Of a stretch of DNA of 64,000 bases, positions 49,636 to 59,118 are shown piece by piece. A program made the translations under genes and the position numbers. Positions within the stretch are counted from its first letter, which is position 1, and each line of letters opens with the position of its first letter. Source of the stretch: Bacteroidales bacterium. Lineage in GTDB: Bacteria > Bacteroidota > Bacteroidia > Bacteroidales > UBA932. The stretch spans positions 124,001 through 188,000 of the forward strand of contig JAFXVX010000015.1 of NCBI GenBank assembly GCA_017534745.1. Direction: 5' to 3'. The notes below the pieces were generated by a model that made no database searches, had not been told where the DNA came from, and was given only the letters and a program-made list of their open reading frames with translations.

Positions 49636-51555
49636 CTATATCGAAGCGATGTTCTTCTCGTTGAGAAGCTGCTTGCCTTCGGCAGTGTAGGCGTATTCGA
49701 TGCGGTCGGCGTAGTGTTCCTCGACTTTGCCGCGGACAATCTTGGCGGTCGAGTTGACCATCTTGTTCTGGATGGTGAACGCCTCGTCGCAGAGAATGAC
49801 AGCCGTCGGGAGCCAGCGCTCGGGGAACATCCCCTCGTGGGCGCCTCCCTTCTTGTAGGAATCAATCTCGGCCTGTATCTTCTCAAGCATCGCAATCTTG
49901 CCTTCACGGCTCTCCGGGTCGAGGTCTTTGCCCTTGACAAACTCCTTGAGCGCATCCTTCTCGGGGACGATAAGGACTACCGTGTAAGGCTTCTGGTTGT
50001 TGTACAGGACAACCTGGGCGATATACTTTGAATTATCGGTCAGGCTGTCTTCGAAGCCTTCCGGCGAATACTTCTCGCCGTCGGAGGAAATGAGGAGCGA
50101 TTTGAAACGGCCCACGACATAGAGGAACTCCCTGTCGGTCGGGCAGATATAGCCCATGTCACCGGTGTGGAGCCAGCCGTCGATGATGGTGTCGGCGGTC
50201 GCCTTGGGGTTCTTCCAGTAGCCGGCCATGACGTTCTCGCCGCGGATGACGATCTCGCCGCGCGTCCCGTCCGGGACCTCGTTGCCTTCGGCGTCGCAGA
50301 TCTTGCAGTCCATGGGCTTTACGAGGCGGCCGGAGGATCCGAAGATGGCATGCCCGGGTGCATTGGCGCAGATGATGGGCGTCGCTTCGGAGAGGCCGTA
50401 GCCCTGGAACATCGGCATGCCGACGGCGCAGAAGAACCTCTGGAGCTCGATGTCGAGGAGGGCGCCTCCGCCGACGAAGAACTGCATCCTGCCGCCGAAG
50501 TTTTCACGGACGGCCTTGAAGATGAGCTTGTCAAACAGGGCGACAAGCGGTTTCCTCCACCAGGTCCCGCCGGTGCCGCGGTTGTAGTACTCCTTATTGT
50601 ACTTAATAGCGTTGTTAAGGGCGAAATTGAACAGCTTCTCGACCCTCGGGCCCTTGGCCTTGATGCCAGCCTCAATGTTCTTGCGGAAATTGCGGGCGAG
50701 GGCCGGGACGGAGAGCATGACGGCGGGACGGGTCTCCTTGATGGCGGCGGGGATGTTGCGGAGGGTCGCCTGAGGGGTCTTCCCGATGGGGACCGTCGCA
50801 ATCGAGCCTCCGTAGGACATCATCGTGTACATGCCGGCCACGTGGGCAAAGCAGTGGTCCAGAGGAAGAATGATGAGCATCACGGCACCGGCCTCGACGC
50901 CGATGACGGAACGGGCCTGCTCGACGTTGGCCGTGTAGTTGCGATGGGTGAGGAGGATGCCCTTGGGGTCCGCCGTCGTGCCGGAAGTGTAGCTGATGTT
51001 GGCGTAATCGTCCGGACCGACGGAACTGTAGCGGGCGACGAACTCCTCCTTATGGGCTCCGAGGAACTCCTCGCCGGCCTTCTCGATGGCAGAGATGCGG
51101 ATCTCCATGGGCTGGAGCTCCTCGAGGTCGAAAGCGGTGTCGTCGAAGATGATAACTTTCTTGACGTCAGGGCATTCGGGGAGGATCTTGCGGATTTTAG
51201 GGAGCTGGTTCTGCGAGACGAGCACCCACTTGGCTTCCGAGTGGACGATACGGAAGACGAGGTCTCCGCCGTCGCCGAGGTTCACGGAGAGCGGCACATC
51301 GACGGCGCCGGCATACAGCGCGCCCATCTCCGCCAGCATCCACATCGAACGGCTCTCGGAGAGCAGGGCGACCTTGTCGCCTTTCGCAACGCCGAGGGAC
51401 ATCAGTCCCGCGCCTATGCGGTGGACCCTCTCCCTCGTCTGCGCAAATGTAATCTCCTTCCACTCCCCGTCCATCTTCTCCCGAAGATATGTCATCGAAG
51501 CGAACTGCTCAGTGTACTTTTCAATAAAATCAATAATGGTTATTCTCTCGCTCAT
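49636..51555 (-). CDS. Long-chain acyl-CoA synthetase (AMP-binding)
   Basis: 639 residues. AMP-binding motif SYTSGTTADPKGILLTH (about 205-221), then GYGLSEATPI and the hinge GWLHTGDMGY. Activates fatty acids to acyl-CoA via acyl-AMP. Length and motifs fit the FadD/long-chain group. It lies 27 bases after the nearest dNK gene, likely in one operon, which may reflect lipid salvage. Confidence 0.9.
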   Translation of the reverse strand: MSERITIIDFIEKYTEQFASMTYLREKMDGEWKEITFAQTRERVHRIGAGLMSLGVAKGDKVALLSESRSMWMLAEMGALYAGAVDVPLSVNLGDGGDLVFRIVHSEAKWVLVSQNQLPKIRKILPECPDVKKVIIFDDTAFDLEELQPMEIRISAIEKAGEEFLGAHKEEFVARYSSVGPDDYANISYTSGTTADPKGILLTHRNYTANVEQARSVIGVEAGAVMLIILPLDHCFAHVAGMYTMMSYGGSIATVPIGKTPQATLRNIPAAIKETRPAVMLSVPALARNFRKNIEAGIKAKGPRVEKLFNFALNNAIKYNKEYYNRGTGGTWWRKPLVALFDKLIFKAVRENFGGRMQFFVGGGALLDIELQRFFCAVGMPMFQGYGLSEATPIICANAPGHAIFGSSGRLVKPMDCKICDAEGNEVPDGTRGEIVIRGENVMAGYWKNPKATADTIIDGWLHTGDMGYICPTDREFLYVVGRFKSLLISSDGEKYSPEGFEDSLTDNSKYIAQVVLYNNQKPYTVVLIVPEKDALKEFVKGKDLDPESREGKIAMLEKIQAEIDSYKKGGAHEGMFPERWLPTAVILCDEAFTIQNKMVNSTAKIVRGKVEEHYADRIEYAYTAEGKQLLNEKNIASI

Positions 51556-51582
51556 AGATTATAGTTTTAGTTTCCCGGTTAG

Positions 51583-52206
51583 TTATTTTTCATTGGGGAA
51601 CAGGCCGAAGAGTTCGGCGTCGATGCGGTCGGTGATGGTCTGGAAGTCCTCGGGGCGGTTCTCAAACTTGATGTTGTCCACGTCGATGATGAGAAGGCGG
51701 CCCTTGTAGTCCTGGATCCAGTCTTCGTAGCGCTTGTTGAGGCCTGTGATGTAGTCGATTCGGATGCTCTTTTCGTACTCACGGCCACGTTTCTGGATCT
51801 GGGCGATGAGGTTCGGAATCGAGGAACGGAGGTAGATCATCAGGTCCGGCGGGTTCACCAGGGACATCATGAGGTCGAACAGATCCGAGTAGTTCTCGAA
51901 ATCGCGGCTCGACATCAGGCCCATCGCGTGGAGATTCGGCGCGAAGATGCGGGCGTCCTCGTAGATGGTCCTGTCCTGGATGATGACGTCGTTTTGCTTG
52001 GAAATCTCCACGACGTCAGCGAAACGCTTGTTGAGGAAATAGATCTGGAGGTTGAAGGACCAGCGTTCCATGTCCTCGTAAAAGTCGGCGAGGTAGGGGT
52101 TGTAATCGACCGATTCGAATCTCGGGGTCCAGCCGTAGTGGGCTGCCAGCATCTTGGTGAGCGTCGTTTTGCCGCTTCCGATGTTTCCTGCTATCGCGAT
52201 GTGCAT
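51583..52206 (-). CDS. Deoxynucleoside kinase, copy 1
   Basis: 207 residues. P-loop GNIGSGKTT (7-15), catalytic ERS-like region replaced by IQDRTIYEDARIF (about 96-108), and the lid RGREYEKSIRIDYI. Salvages deoxynucleosides by 5'-phosphorylation. Paralogue of the neighbouring gene, 12 bases away. Confidence 0.9.
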   Translation of the reverse strand: MHIAIAGNIGSGKTTLTKMLAAHYGWTPRFESVDYNPYLADFYEDMERWSFNLQIYFLNKRFADVVEISKQNDVIIQDRTIYEDARIFAPNLHAMGLMSSRDFENYSDLFDLMMSLVNPPDLMIYLRSSIPNLIAQIQKRGREYEKSIRIDYITGLNKRYEDWIQDYKGRLLIIDVDNIKFENRPEDFQTITDRIDAELFGLFPNEK

Positions 52207-52218
52207 ATCGAGTGTGTT

Positions 52219-52830
52219 TTAAAATAATCCGTAAAGCTGAGCGTCAATCTTGTCCGTTATGAGCTGGAAATCCTCCGGGCGCTCCTTGAAGTCGAGGTTG
52301 TCCGCGTCTATCGTGAGGAGGGGGCCCGTGTAGCGGGCTATCCACTCGTCGTAGCGGTCGTTGAGGCCCTTGAGGTACTCGAGGCTGATTGACTGCTCGT
52401 ATTCCCGACCCCTCTTCTGGATCTGGGCGACCAGGTGGGGGATACTGCTCTTGAGGTAGATGAGAAGATCCGGCGGGCGGACCATCGACATCATCAGGTG
52501 GAAGAGGTCCATGAAGGTGTTGTAGTCCCGCTCGGTAAGATTTCCAAGGGCGTAATTGTTGGCGACGAAAATCTCAACGCCTTCCGCAAGGGTCCTGTCC
52601 TGGATGATGACTTTGTCGGAGGACGCAATCTCAAGGACGTCGCGGAATCTCTGCGTAAGGAAATAGGTCTCAAGGCAGAACGACCAGCGCGGAATGTCCT
52701 TGTAATAGTCTTCAAGATAGGGGTTGAAGGTGACGGACTCGAATTTGGGAGTCCATCCATAGTGGGCGGAGAGCATCCCCGTCAGGGTCGTCTTACCGCT
52801 TCCGATATTACCCGCAACGCCGATGTGCAT
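52219..52830 (-). CDS. Deoxynucleoside kinase, copy 2
   Basis: 203 residues, similar over its whole length to copy 1: P-loop GNIGSGKTT, IQDRTLAEGVEIF, RGREYEQSISLEYL. Tandem deoxyadenosine/deoxyguanosine kinases that pair as heterodimers are known in Lactobacillus; the same may hold here. First gene of the dNK-dNK-acyl-CoA synthetase-tolC run, with its own promoter. Confidence 0.9.
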   Translation of the reverse strand: MHIGVAGNIGSGKTTLTGMLSAHYGWTPKFESVTFNPYLEDYYKDIPRWSFCLETYFLTQRFRDVLEIASSDKVIIQDRTLAEGVEIFVANNYALGNLTERDYNTFMDLFHLMMSMVRPPDLLIYLKSSIPHLVAQIQKRGREYEQSISLEYLKGLNDRYDEWIARYTGPLLTIDADNLDFKERPEDFQLITDKIDAQLYGLF

Positions 52831-52851
52831 CTGTTACCTCTTGTTAAGCAA

Positions 52852-52883
52852 CAAATGTAATAAAATGTTTTTATTTCGGCAAG
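52852..52883 (-). promoter_or_regulatory. Promoter of the dNK operon
   Basis: Minus strand CTTG (52880-52883), 20 bases and TACATTTG (52852-52859), 22 bases before the ATG. Confidence 0.65.
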
Positions 52884-52886
52884 GCT

Positions 52887-55124
52887 TTATGCCAGCCAGT
52901 GGAGGGAGTCGGTCTCTCCGGCGATCCAGACGTGGTCGCCGGGGGAGAAGACGAAGTCCGGGCGGGGGTTGGTGAATACTTCTTCCCCACGGATTACCGA
53001 GATTATCATGCAGTGGAAGGCCCGCATGTCCAGCGAGCCGAGCTGCTTGCCGGTGAGATAGGATTCTTCTCCGAGGTCCGTCCGGACCACGTTGAAATCC
53101 TTCTCCTTCTCACCGGTCGCTTCGGAGGCTTTCAGGAAGGTCTTCAGGTCCTCCAGCTGCTGCGCCGAGCCCACTGCGATGATGCGGTCGCCGGGGAAGA
53201 GTACGGTATCGACTCCCGGTATGACGAAGGAATGCGAGCCTCTCTGGATTTTCACTACGTTGGCACCGCTGTTTTTGCGAAGGTCCGCCTGGCGGAGGGT
53301 CTTGCCTGCGAGGAGCGAGTCGGGGGAGAGTTCTAAGGTCTCGATCCTGACGTCGTATTCGGAAAGGGTCTCCCCGATAGTCGTCGCGACGGGAGCCTTT
53401 TTGCGCTGGAGCGTTTCTTTTTCGTTGAGGTTCTGGAGGAAACGGCCTTCCAGGGCGGTGAAGTGCTTGATGTATCTGCGGGAGAATATGATCACCGTCG
53501 CGGCTGCGACAAGGATAAGCAGTATGCTCCAGCCTGCCAGCTCGACGTAGGATGAAATCACACCGGTTATGATGGCTGTCACCAGGAATATCCTCGCTAT
53601 GAAAAGCCCCAGCAGGGGAAGCCTGTTCTGGGAGTCTTTCTGCAGGACGCGGATCTGCTCTGACATCGATCCGCGGTTGACCCCGAGCCCGTAGAGGAAC
53701 GGGATCATGACAAAGATGGTTACGCCGGCGTTGAAGGAGTCGCGGAGAGTCCCGCTCCATGAGGGGAACATCTTCGCGGTCAACGGTACAAGATATAGTT
53801 TCGATGCTATGAATATGGCGAGAATAATCACTCCGTAGAGAAGGATACGGGTGAAGTAGCTCGTCAGCAGCTGCTTCCAGACGCTGCTCTCAGCGGCGGA
53901 TTTCTTCTTCTTTGCGGGCGTGTCGATGCGGGCGAGCAGCTTGTCCGGAAGTTTCGCAGCAAGGAAACGGTGGACCGGTTCGCCGAATTTTATCATGTAC
54001 GGCGTCGTGAAGGTGGTAATCACAGACACCGATATAATGACCGGATAGATGAAATCCCTCATGACACCGAGGGAAACTCCCAGACCGGCGAGGATGAATC
54101 CGAACTCGCCGAGCTGGGCCAGGCTGAAGCCTGTCCGGACGCCCGTCTCCAGCCCGCTGCCGGTCAGGATGGCTCCGACTGCGGAGAAGATGATGTGGGT
54201 GACGATGACGAAGAAAACGAGGAAGAGAATGACTCCCCAGTGCTCAAGGATGGCGGAAGGGGCTATCATCATACCGACGGAGATGAAGAATATGGCGCCG
54301 AAAAGGTCCTTTATCGGGTGGGTCAGTTTCTCTATGTGTTCGCTTTCTACCGTCTCCGCAAGGATGGAACCCATGACGAACGCTCCGAGGGCGGAGGAGA
54401 ATCCGACCGCGGAGGCCAGCGTCACCATTCCGAAACAGAGACCTGCCGACACGAGGAGGAGTATCTCGTCGTTAAGGTATTTTCTGGTCTGTTTGAGAAT
54501 GGAGGGGATGAGATAGATGCCGACGAGAAACCACAGGATAAGGAAGAACACCAGTTTGGCGAGGTTCAGGACCATCTCCTTGCCTTCGAACTTGTTGGAA
54601 ACCGCCATCGTGGAAAGGAGCACCATCAGGATGATGGCGATGAGGTCCTCCACGACGAGCGTCCCGAAGACGAGGCCGGCGAAGGGCTTTTTCTTGAGCC
54701 CCATGTCGTCGTAGGATTTGATCACGACAGCAGTCGAGGACATGCCGAGCAGGCCTCCGAGGAAGATGCTCTCCATGTCGGTCCAGCCCATCGCCTTGGC
54801 GGAGACGTAGCCGAGGATGAAGACGCCTGCGGCTTTCGTCCCGGCCGTCACGAGCGCCCCGGCGCCCACTTTCAGCAGCTTTTTGAAACTGAACTCAAGT
54901 CCGAGACCGAACATCATGAAGATAAGGCCTATTTCGGACCATTGCTCGATGGATTCGGCGCTGGTGACGTTGAAGAAGAAGTGGAAGTTGGGCCCAATTA
55001 GGAATCCGGCTATGATGTAGCCGATGACGAGCGGCTGCTTCAAAGCTTTGGATATGATGGTGAAAACCCCTGCCGAGATAAGGATGACGGCAAGGTCCCT
55101 TACGAGATTGAGCTCCTCCGACAT
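52887..55124 (-). CDS. CPA2 cation:proton antiporter with RCK domain
   Basis: 745 residues. About 12 membrane helices in the first 400 (GLIFMMFGLGLEFSFKKL, and LLGMSSTAVVIKSYDDM), then a Lys-rich linker, three further hydrophobic segments (about 430-555), and C-terminal TrkA-C domains (about 590-745; ELSPDSLLAGKTLRQADLRK, FPGDRIIAVGSAQQL). Probably a Kef/Nha-type K+ or Na+/H+ exchanger. It starts one base after murA, in the dnaX-lptB-murA operon. Confidence 0.88.
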   Translation of the reverse strand: MSEELNLVRDLAVILISAGVFTIISKALKQPLVIGYIIAGFLIGPNFHFFFNVTSAESIEQWSEIGLIFMMFGLGLEFSFKKLLKVGAGALVTAGTKAAGVFILGYVSAKAMGWTDMESIFLGGLLGMSSTAVVIKSYDDMGLKKKPFAGLVFGTLVVEDLIAIILMVLLSTMAVSNKFEGKEMVLNLAKLVFFLILWFLVGIYLIPSILKQTRKYLNDEILLLVSAGLCFGMVTLASAVGFSSALGAFVMGSILAETVESEHIEKLTHPIKDLFGAIFFISVGMMIAPSAILEHWGVILFLVFFVIVTHIIFSAVGAILTGSGLETGVRTGFSLAQLGEFGFILAGLGVSLGVMRDFIYPVIISVSVITTFTTPYMIKFGEPVHRFLAAKLPDKLLARIDTPAKKKKSAAESSVWKQLLTSYFTRILLYGVIILAIFIASKLYLVPLTAKMFPSWSGTLRDSFNAGVTIFVMIPFLYGLGVNRGSMSEQIRVLQKDSQNRLPLLGLFIARIFLVTAIITGVISSYVELAGWSILLILVAAATVIIFSRRYIKHFTALEGRFLQNLNEKETLQRKKAPVATTIGETLSEYDVRIETLELSPDSLLAGKTLRQADLRKNSGANVVKIQRGSHSFVIPGVDTVLFPGDRIIAVGSAQQLEDLKTFLKASEATGEKEKDFNVVRTDLGEESYLTGKQLGSLDMRAFHCMIISVIRGEEVFTNPRPDFVFSPGDHVWIAGETDSLHWLA

Positions 55125-55125
55125 C

Positions 55126-56439
55126 CTAGATACGGGTTATCGCCGCGCCGAGGGTGTTGAGGCGGATGTCGATGTCTTCGTAGCCGCGGTCGATCTGGTC
55201 GATGTTGCCGATGACGCTGGTGCCCTTGGCGGACATAGCCGCGAGGAGCATAGCGATACCGGCCCTGATGTCCGGGGAGAGCATCCTGCCGGCGCGTAGG
55301 CGGAAGTTGTGGTCGTGGCCGATGACGACGGCGCGGTGGGGGTCGCAGAGTATGATCTGGGCGCCCATATCTATCAGGTTGTCAACGAAGAACAGCCTGC
55401 TCTCGAACATCTTCTGGTGGATGAGGACGGAGCCGCGGCACTGGGTCGCCACGACTAGGATGACGCTCAGAAGGTCCGGGGTAAGACCCGGCCACGGGGC
55501 GTCCGCGATGGTCATGATGGAGCCGTCGAGGAAGGACTCGATGACATAGCTTTCCTGAGCGGGGATGAATATGTCGTCACCCCGCTGCTCGAGCTGGACG
55601 CCGATGCGCCTGAAGGCTTCCGGGATGATGCCGAGGTTCTGGTACGAGACGTCCTTGATGGTGATGGAACTCTGGTTGATGGCGGCCATGCCGATGAAGG
55701 AGCCGACCTCGATCATGTCGGGAAGGACCCTGTGGGTCGCGGCGTGGAGGCTCGGGACGCCGTGGACGGTCAGAAGATTTGACCCGATGCCCTCAATTTG
55801 AGCGCCCATCGCGATGAGCAGCCTTGTCAGCTGCTGGATGTAGGGCTCGCAGGCGGCGTTGTAGATGACGGTCTTGCCTTCGGCGAGCGAAGCGGCCATG
55901 AGAATATTGGCCGTGCCGGTCACGGATGCTTCATCCAGGAGCATATACGTCCCCTTCAGGCAGCGGCCTTCAGGCAGTGAGAGATAGTAGGCGCGCCTCT
56001 CCTGGTTGTATTCGAGGTCGGCGCCGAGGTTCTGCAGGCCGATGATGTGGGTGTCCACCCTGCGGCGGCCGATCTTGTCGCCGCCCGGCTTGGGGAAGTA
56101 AACCTTCCCGAAGCGGGCGAGAAGCGGGCCCGCCAGCATCACGGAGCCGCGGAGCTTGGCGCATCTCTTGACGAAATCCTTACTGGAGAGGTACTCCTCG
56201 TCGAGGTCGTCGGCGACGAATGAGTAGTCGCCCTTGGAGTGGCGGGTGATCTTGACCCCTATGCCTTCGAGGAGGCCTATCAGGTTTTTGACGTCAAGGA
56301 TCTCCGGGATGTTGGAGATACGGACTTCCTCCTTTGTCAGCAGAATTGCGCTGATGACTTCAAGCGCCTCATTCTTGGCGCCTTGCGGTGTAATGCTACC
56401 GCTTAGGGTGTGGCCACCTTCAATGGAAAACGATGCCAT
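55126..56439 (-). CDS. murA: UDP-N-acetylglucosamine 1-carboxyvinyltransferase, Asp variant
   Basis: 437 residues. Transfers enolpyruvate from PEP to UDP-GlcNAc, the first step toward peptidoglycan. Lys22 in QGAKNEA is the conserved active-site Lys. The position of the E. coli catalytic Cys115 reads Asp121 (KPGGDKIGRRRVDTH, 117-131), the same change that makes MurA of mycobacteria and chlamydiae insensitive to fosfomycin. The fold is otherwise normal. Six bases after lptB. Confidence 0.96.
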   Translation of the reverse strand: MASFSIEGGHTLSGSITPQGAKNEALEVISAILLTKEEVRISNIPEILDVKNLIGLLEGIGVKITRHSKGDYSFVADDLDEEYLSSKDFVKRCAKLRGSVMLAGPLLARFGKVYFPKPGGDKIGRRRVDTHIIGLQNLGADLEYNQERRAYYLSLPEGRCLKGTYMLLDEASVTGTANILMAASLAEGKTVIYNAACEPYIQQLTRLLIAMGAQIEGIGSNLLTVHGVPSLHAATHRVLPDMIEVGSFIGMAAINQSSITIKDVSYQNLGIIPEAFRRIGVQLEQRGDDIFIPAQESYVIESFLDGSIMTIADAPWPGLTPDLLSVILVVATQCRGSVLIHQKMFESRLFFVDNLIDMGAQIILCDPHRAVVIGHDHNFRLRAGRMLSPDIRAGIAMLLAAMSAKGTSVIGNIDQIDRGYEDIDIRLNTLGAAITRI

Positions 56440-56445
56440 CCTGTG

Positions 56446-57222
56446 TTATTGTTTTAGTGATGCTTCTACTTCAGCCTTGGCTCTTTCGACGGACTTGGAG
56501 CGCTTGAGGACGAATCCGGAGCCGAGGTATTTGGTGCGGACGTCCTCGTCGGAGGCGAGCTGCTCCGGGGTCCCTTCCTGAAGGATTGTCCCTTCGTAAA
56601 GGAGGTAGGCCCTGTCGGTGATGGCGAGGGTCTCACCGACGTTGTGGTCGGTGATGATGACTCCGATGTTGCGGTATTTGAGCTTGGCGATGATGTACTG
56701 GATGTCCTCGACGGCGATGGGGTCAACCCCGGCGAACGGCTCGTCGAGTAGGATGAATTTCGGGTCCACGGCAAGGGCGCGGGCAATCTCGCAGCGCCGG
56801 CGCTCGCCTCCGGAGAGCTGGATTCCGAGGGACTTGCGGACCTTCGAGAGGTTGAACTCGTCGATGAGGCGCTCAAGGCGTTCGTTCCTCTCGGCCTTGG
56901 TCATGGAGGTCATCTCCATTACGGACATTATGTTGTCCTCGACCGACATTTTGCGGAAGACGGAAGCTTCCTGCGGGAGGTATCCTATGCCTTTCTGCGA
57001 GCGCTTGTACATCGGGAGGTCGGTTATGTCTTCGTCGTCGAGGTAGATACGGCCGTCGTTGGGGACAATCTGGCCGGTGATCATATAGAAACTCGTCGTC
57101 TTGCCTGCGCCGTTGGGCCCCAGGAATCCGACTATTTCTCCCTGCTCGACAGACATCGACACTCCTTTGACCACAGTGCGGATGCCGTATTTTTTGACCA
57201 GATTCTTACACCAGAGTTTCAT
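56446..57222 (-). CDS. lptB: LPS export ABC transporter ATP-binding protein
   Basis: 258 residues. Walker A GPNGAGKT (35-42), signature LSGGERRR (about 135), Walker [13 protein letters not shown], and the His switch ITDHNVGE. Energises lipopolysaccharide extraction by LptFG. Its C-terminus is about 15 residues longer than in E. coli, with many Lys/Glu. Follows dnaX by 7 bases. Confidence 0.93.
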   Translation of the reverse strand: MKLWCKNLVKKYGIRTVVKGVSMSVEQGEIVGFLGPNGAGKTTSFYMITGQIVPNDGRIYLDDEDITDLPMYKRSQKGIGYLPQEASVFRKMSVEDNIMSVMEMTSMTKAERNERLERLIDEFNLSKVRKSLGIQLSGGERRRCEIARALAVDPKFILLDEPFAGVDPIAVEDIQYIIAKLKYRNIGVIITDHNVGETLAITDRAYLLYEGTILQEGTPEQLASDEDVRTKYLGSGFVLKRSKSVERAKAEVEASLKQ

Positions 57223-57229
57223 GGAGACA

Positions 57230-59077
57230 CTATTTTACGTCGAGGGAGAGCTCTTTGACGAGCTCGCGGACTTCACTGTTTTTCTCTATTAGGTCCTTTG
57301 CCTTTTCTTCGGGCATGTAGAGGACCTTTTCAGTCTTTTCCTCGGGAGTTACGTTTATGGAAATATTGATCCTTGGATACGAAAGAGAGCTGCGGAGAAT
57401 TGTCTCCATCTCGCGAAGCAGGCGCTCCTCGAGCCAGGATTTCTGCGCTTCGTTGACGACTTCGAAGGAGACGACCTTGACGTCTTCCTCGTCGGAAACG
57501 ACGACCTCCTTTGCCGTCAGGGTATTTTTCAGGCGCACCATCTTGGGGTACTTCGCCGTCAGGGCGTCCACCATCCCGGCCCATCCGGCCTTGATGGCGT
57601 CCGCGTCCGGCGCAGCCGAAGATTTCTCGGCTTCGCTCGAAATGACAGGGGAGGCTTCGCTCGAAATGACAGAAGTGTCATTGTCACTTCGACCAAGCGA
57701 AGCGCGCGGAGAAGTCTCGTCAGGCTCCTTCATCATGTCCGTCAGGCTCAGCGATGCGCTCTTACGGCGGCGAGGGGCGGGAGATTTCTCGGCTTCGCTC
57801 GAAATGACAGGGGAGGCTTCGCTCGAAATGACAGGCGCAGGTGCTTCGACTGCAGGCTTTGGGGCGGGAGATTTCTCGGCTTCGCTCGAAATGACAGGCG
57901 CAGGCGCCTCAACGGGCTTTGGCGCGGCCGGTTTGTCATTTCGACCAAGCGGAGCGCGCGGAGAAATCTCAGCCGCAGCGGGCTGCTGGAGGAGGAAGGA
58001 GAGCTTCATCAGGGCGTACTCGATGTGGAGGCGGGGGTTGACGGCGGCCTTGTAGCCGGCCTCGCACTGAGTCGTGATGCCGAGAGCGTCGTAGAGGAAC
58101 TTGAGCGGGCAGCGGGCCGCCTGCTCCTTATAGTCGGCCTTGAGCGACTCCGGGAGCTCCAGAAGGGCGTCGAGGCCTCCGGTCTTCGCCACCGTGAGGT
58201 CGCGGAGGTGGGTGCTGAGGGCCGCGACGAAATGGAGCGCGTTGAAGCCCTTGGCGAGTATCTTGTCGAAGGAGAGGAGTGCATCGGCGTAGTCGCCCTT
58301 GAGGAAGTCGTTGACCATCGAGAAAGTGTACTCGTAATCAAGGACGTTGAGGTTGCGTATGACATCCTCATAGTGGATGTCGTTGCCGCAGAAGGCGACA
58401 GTCTGGTCGAAAATCGTGAGGGCGTCGCGCATCGCGCCGTCGGCCTTCATCGCTATGATGTGGAGCGAGCGGTCGTCTATCTTGACTCCTTCCTTGTCCG
58501 CAATCATCTTGAGGTTCCGCACGGCGTCGCTGACGCTGATCCTGTTGAAATCGTAGGTCTGGCAGCGGGAAAGGATTGTCGGGAGGATCTTGTGCTTTTC
58601 TGTCGTCGCGAGGATGAATATGGCGTGGGCCGGGGGCTCTTCAAGGGTCTTGAGGAAGGCGTTGAAGGCCGACTGGCTCAGCATGTGGACCTCGTCGATG
58701 ATATAGACGCTGTATTTGCCTACGGGCGGGGGGACCTGGACCTTCTCCATCAGGGTCTTGATGTCATCGACGCTGTTGTTGGAGGCGGCGTCGAGCTCGT
58801 GGATGCAGTAGGACCTGCCTTCGGCGAACGACAGGCAGGACTCGCACTCGCCGCAGGGCTCCATGTCAGGCCCGGGGTTTGTACAGTTGATCATTTTGGC
58901 GAAAATCCTGGCCGTCGTCGTCTTGCCGACGCCGCGGGGACCGCAGAAGAGATAAGCGTGGGCGAGCTGACCCCTCGCGATGGAGTTTTTGAGGGTGCGC
59001 GCGATGTTGTCCTGGCCGATAAGCGTCTCAAACGACTCAGGCCTGTATTTTCTTGCCGATACGATATACTGACTCAT
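57230..59077 (-). CDS. dnaX: DNA polymerase III gamma/tau subunit with repeat-derived linker
   Basis: 615 residues. Clamp-loader ATPase: Walker A GPRGVGKT (46-53), zinc Cys at 65, 75, 78 and 81, DEVHML near 128 and the SRC sensor region [11 protein letters not shown]. Domain III ends near residue 370. Residues about 370-490 form a Pro/Ala-rich linker made largely of seven palindromic repeat copies, giving repeated [12 protein letters not shown] and [10 protein letters not shown]. The last 125 residues form the tau-like C-terminal domain. The N-terminus [13 protein letters not shown] is the family start. Confidence 0.93.
   Translation of the reverse strand: MSQYIVSARKYRPESFETLIGQDNIARTLKNSIARGQLAHAYLFCGPRGVGKTTTARIFAKMINCTNPGPDMEPCGECESCLSFAEGRSYCIHELDAASNNSVDDIKTLMEKVQVPPPVGKYSVYIIDEVHMLSQSAFNAFLKTLEEPPAHAIFILATTEKHKILPTILSRCQTYDFNRISVSDAVRNLKMIADKEGVKIDDRSLHIIAMKADGAMRDALTIFDQTVAFCGNDIHYEDVIRNLNVLDYEYTFSMVNDFLKGDYADALLSFDKILAKGFNALHFVAALSTHLRDLTVAKTGGLDALLELPESLKADYKEQAARCPLKFLYDALGITTQCEAGYKAAVNPRLHIEYALMKLSFLLQQPAAAEISPRAPLGRNDKPAAPKPVEAPAPVISSEAEKSPAPKPAVEAPAPVISSEASPVISSEAEKSPAPRRRKSASLSLTDMMKEPDETSPRASLGRSDNDTSVISSEASPVISSEAEKSSAAPDADAIKAGWAGMVDALTAKYPKMVRLKNTLTAKEVVVSDEEDVKVVSFEVVNEAQKSWLEERLLREMETILRSSLSYPRINISINVTPEEKTEKVLYMPEEKAKDLIEKNSEVRELVKELSLDVK
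57621..57969. repeat. Seven palindromic repeat copies inside dnaX
   Basis: Copies at 57621-57647, 57653-57671, 57676-57718, 57782-57809, 57815-57833, 57869-57896 and 57934-57969. Five carry GGCTTCGCTCGAAATGACA; two are in the opposite orientation (TGTCATTTCGACCAAGCG type). All keep the dnaX frame. Same family as at 34327-34410, 34678-34710 and 40974-41046. Confidence 0.9.
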
Positions 59078-59083
59078 AATCTA

Positions 59084-59111
59084 CAAATATAGGGAAAAAA
59101 CGTTAACTTTG
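59084..59111. promoter_or_regulatory. Divergent -7 boxes very close to dnaX and a secreted-protein gene
   Basis: Minus strand TATATTTG (59084-59091) ends six bases before the dnaX ATG; plus strand TAACTTTG (59104-59111) ends seven bases before the ATG at 59119. Both would give almost leaderless mRNAs. No good -33 for either. Confidence 0.45.
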
Positions 59112-59118
59112 CCACGAT

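Noticed and set aside
50167..51564. 465-residue plus-strand frame
   Set aside because: Antisense to the acyl-CoA synthetase gene; composition typical of a shadow frame.
57621..57969. CRISPR-like spacing of repeats
   Set aside because: Repeats are palindromic, vary in orientation and spacing, and are in frame within dnaX; no cas genes.
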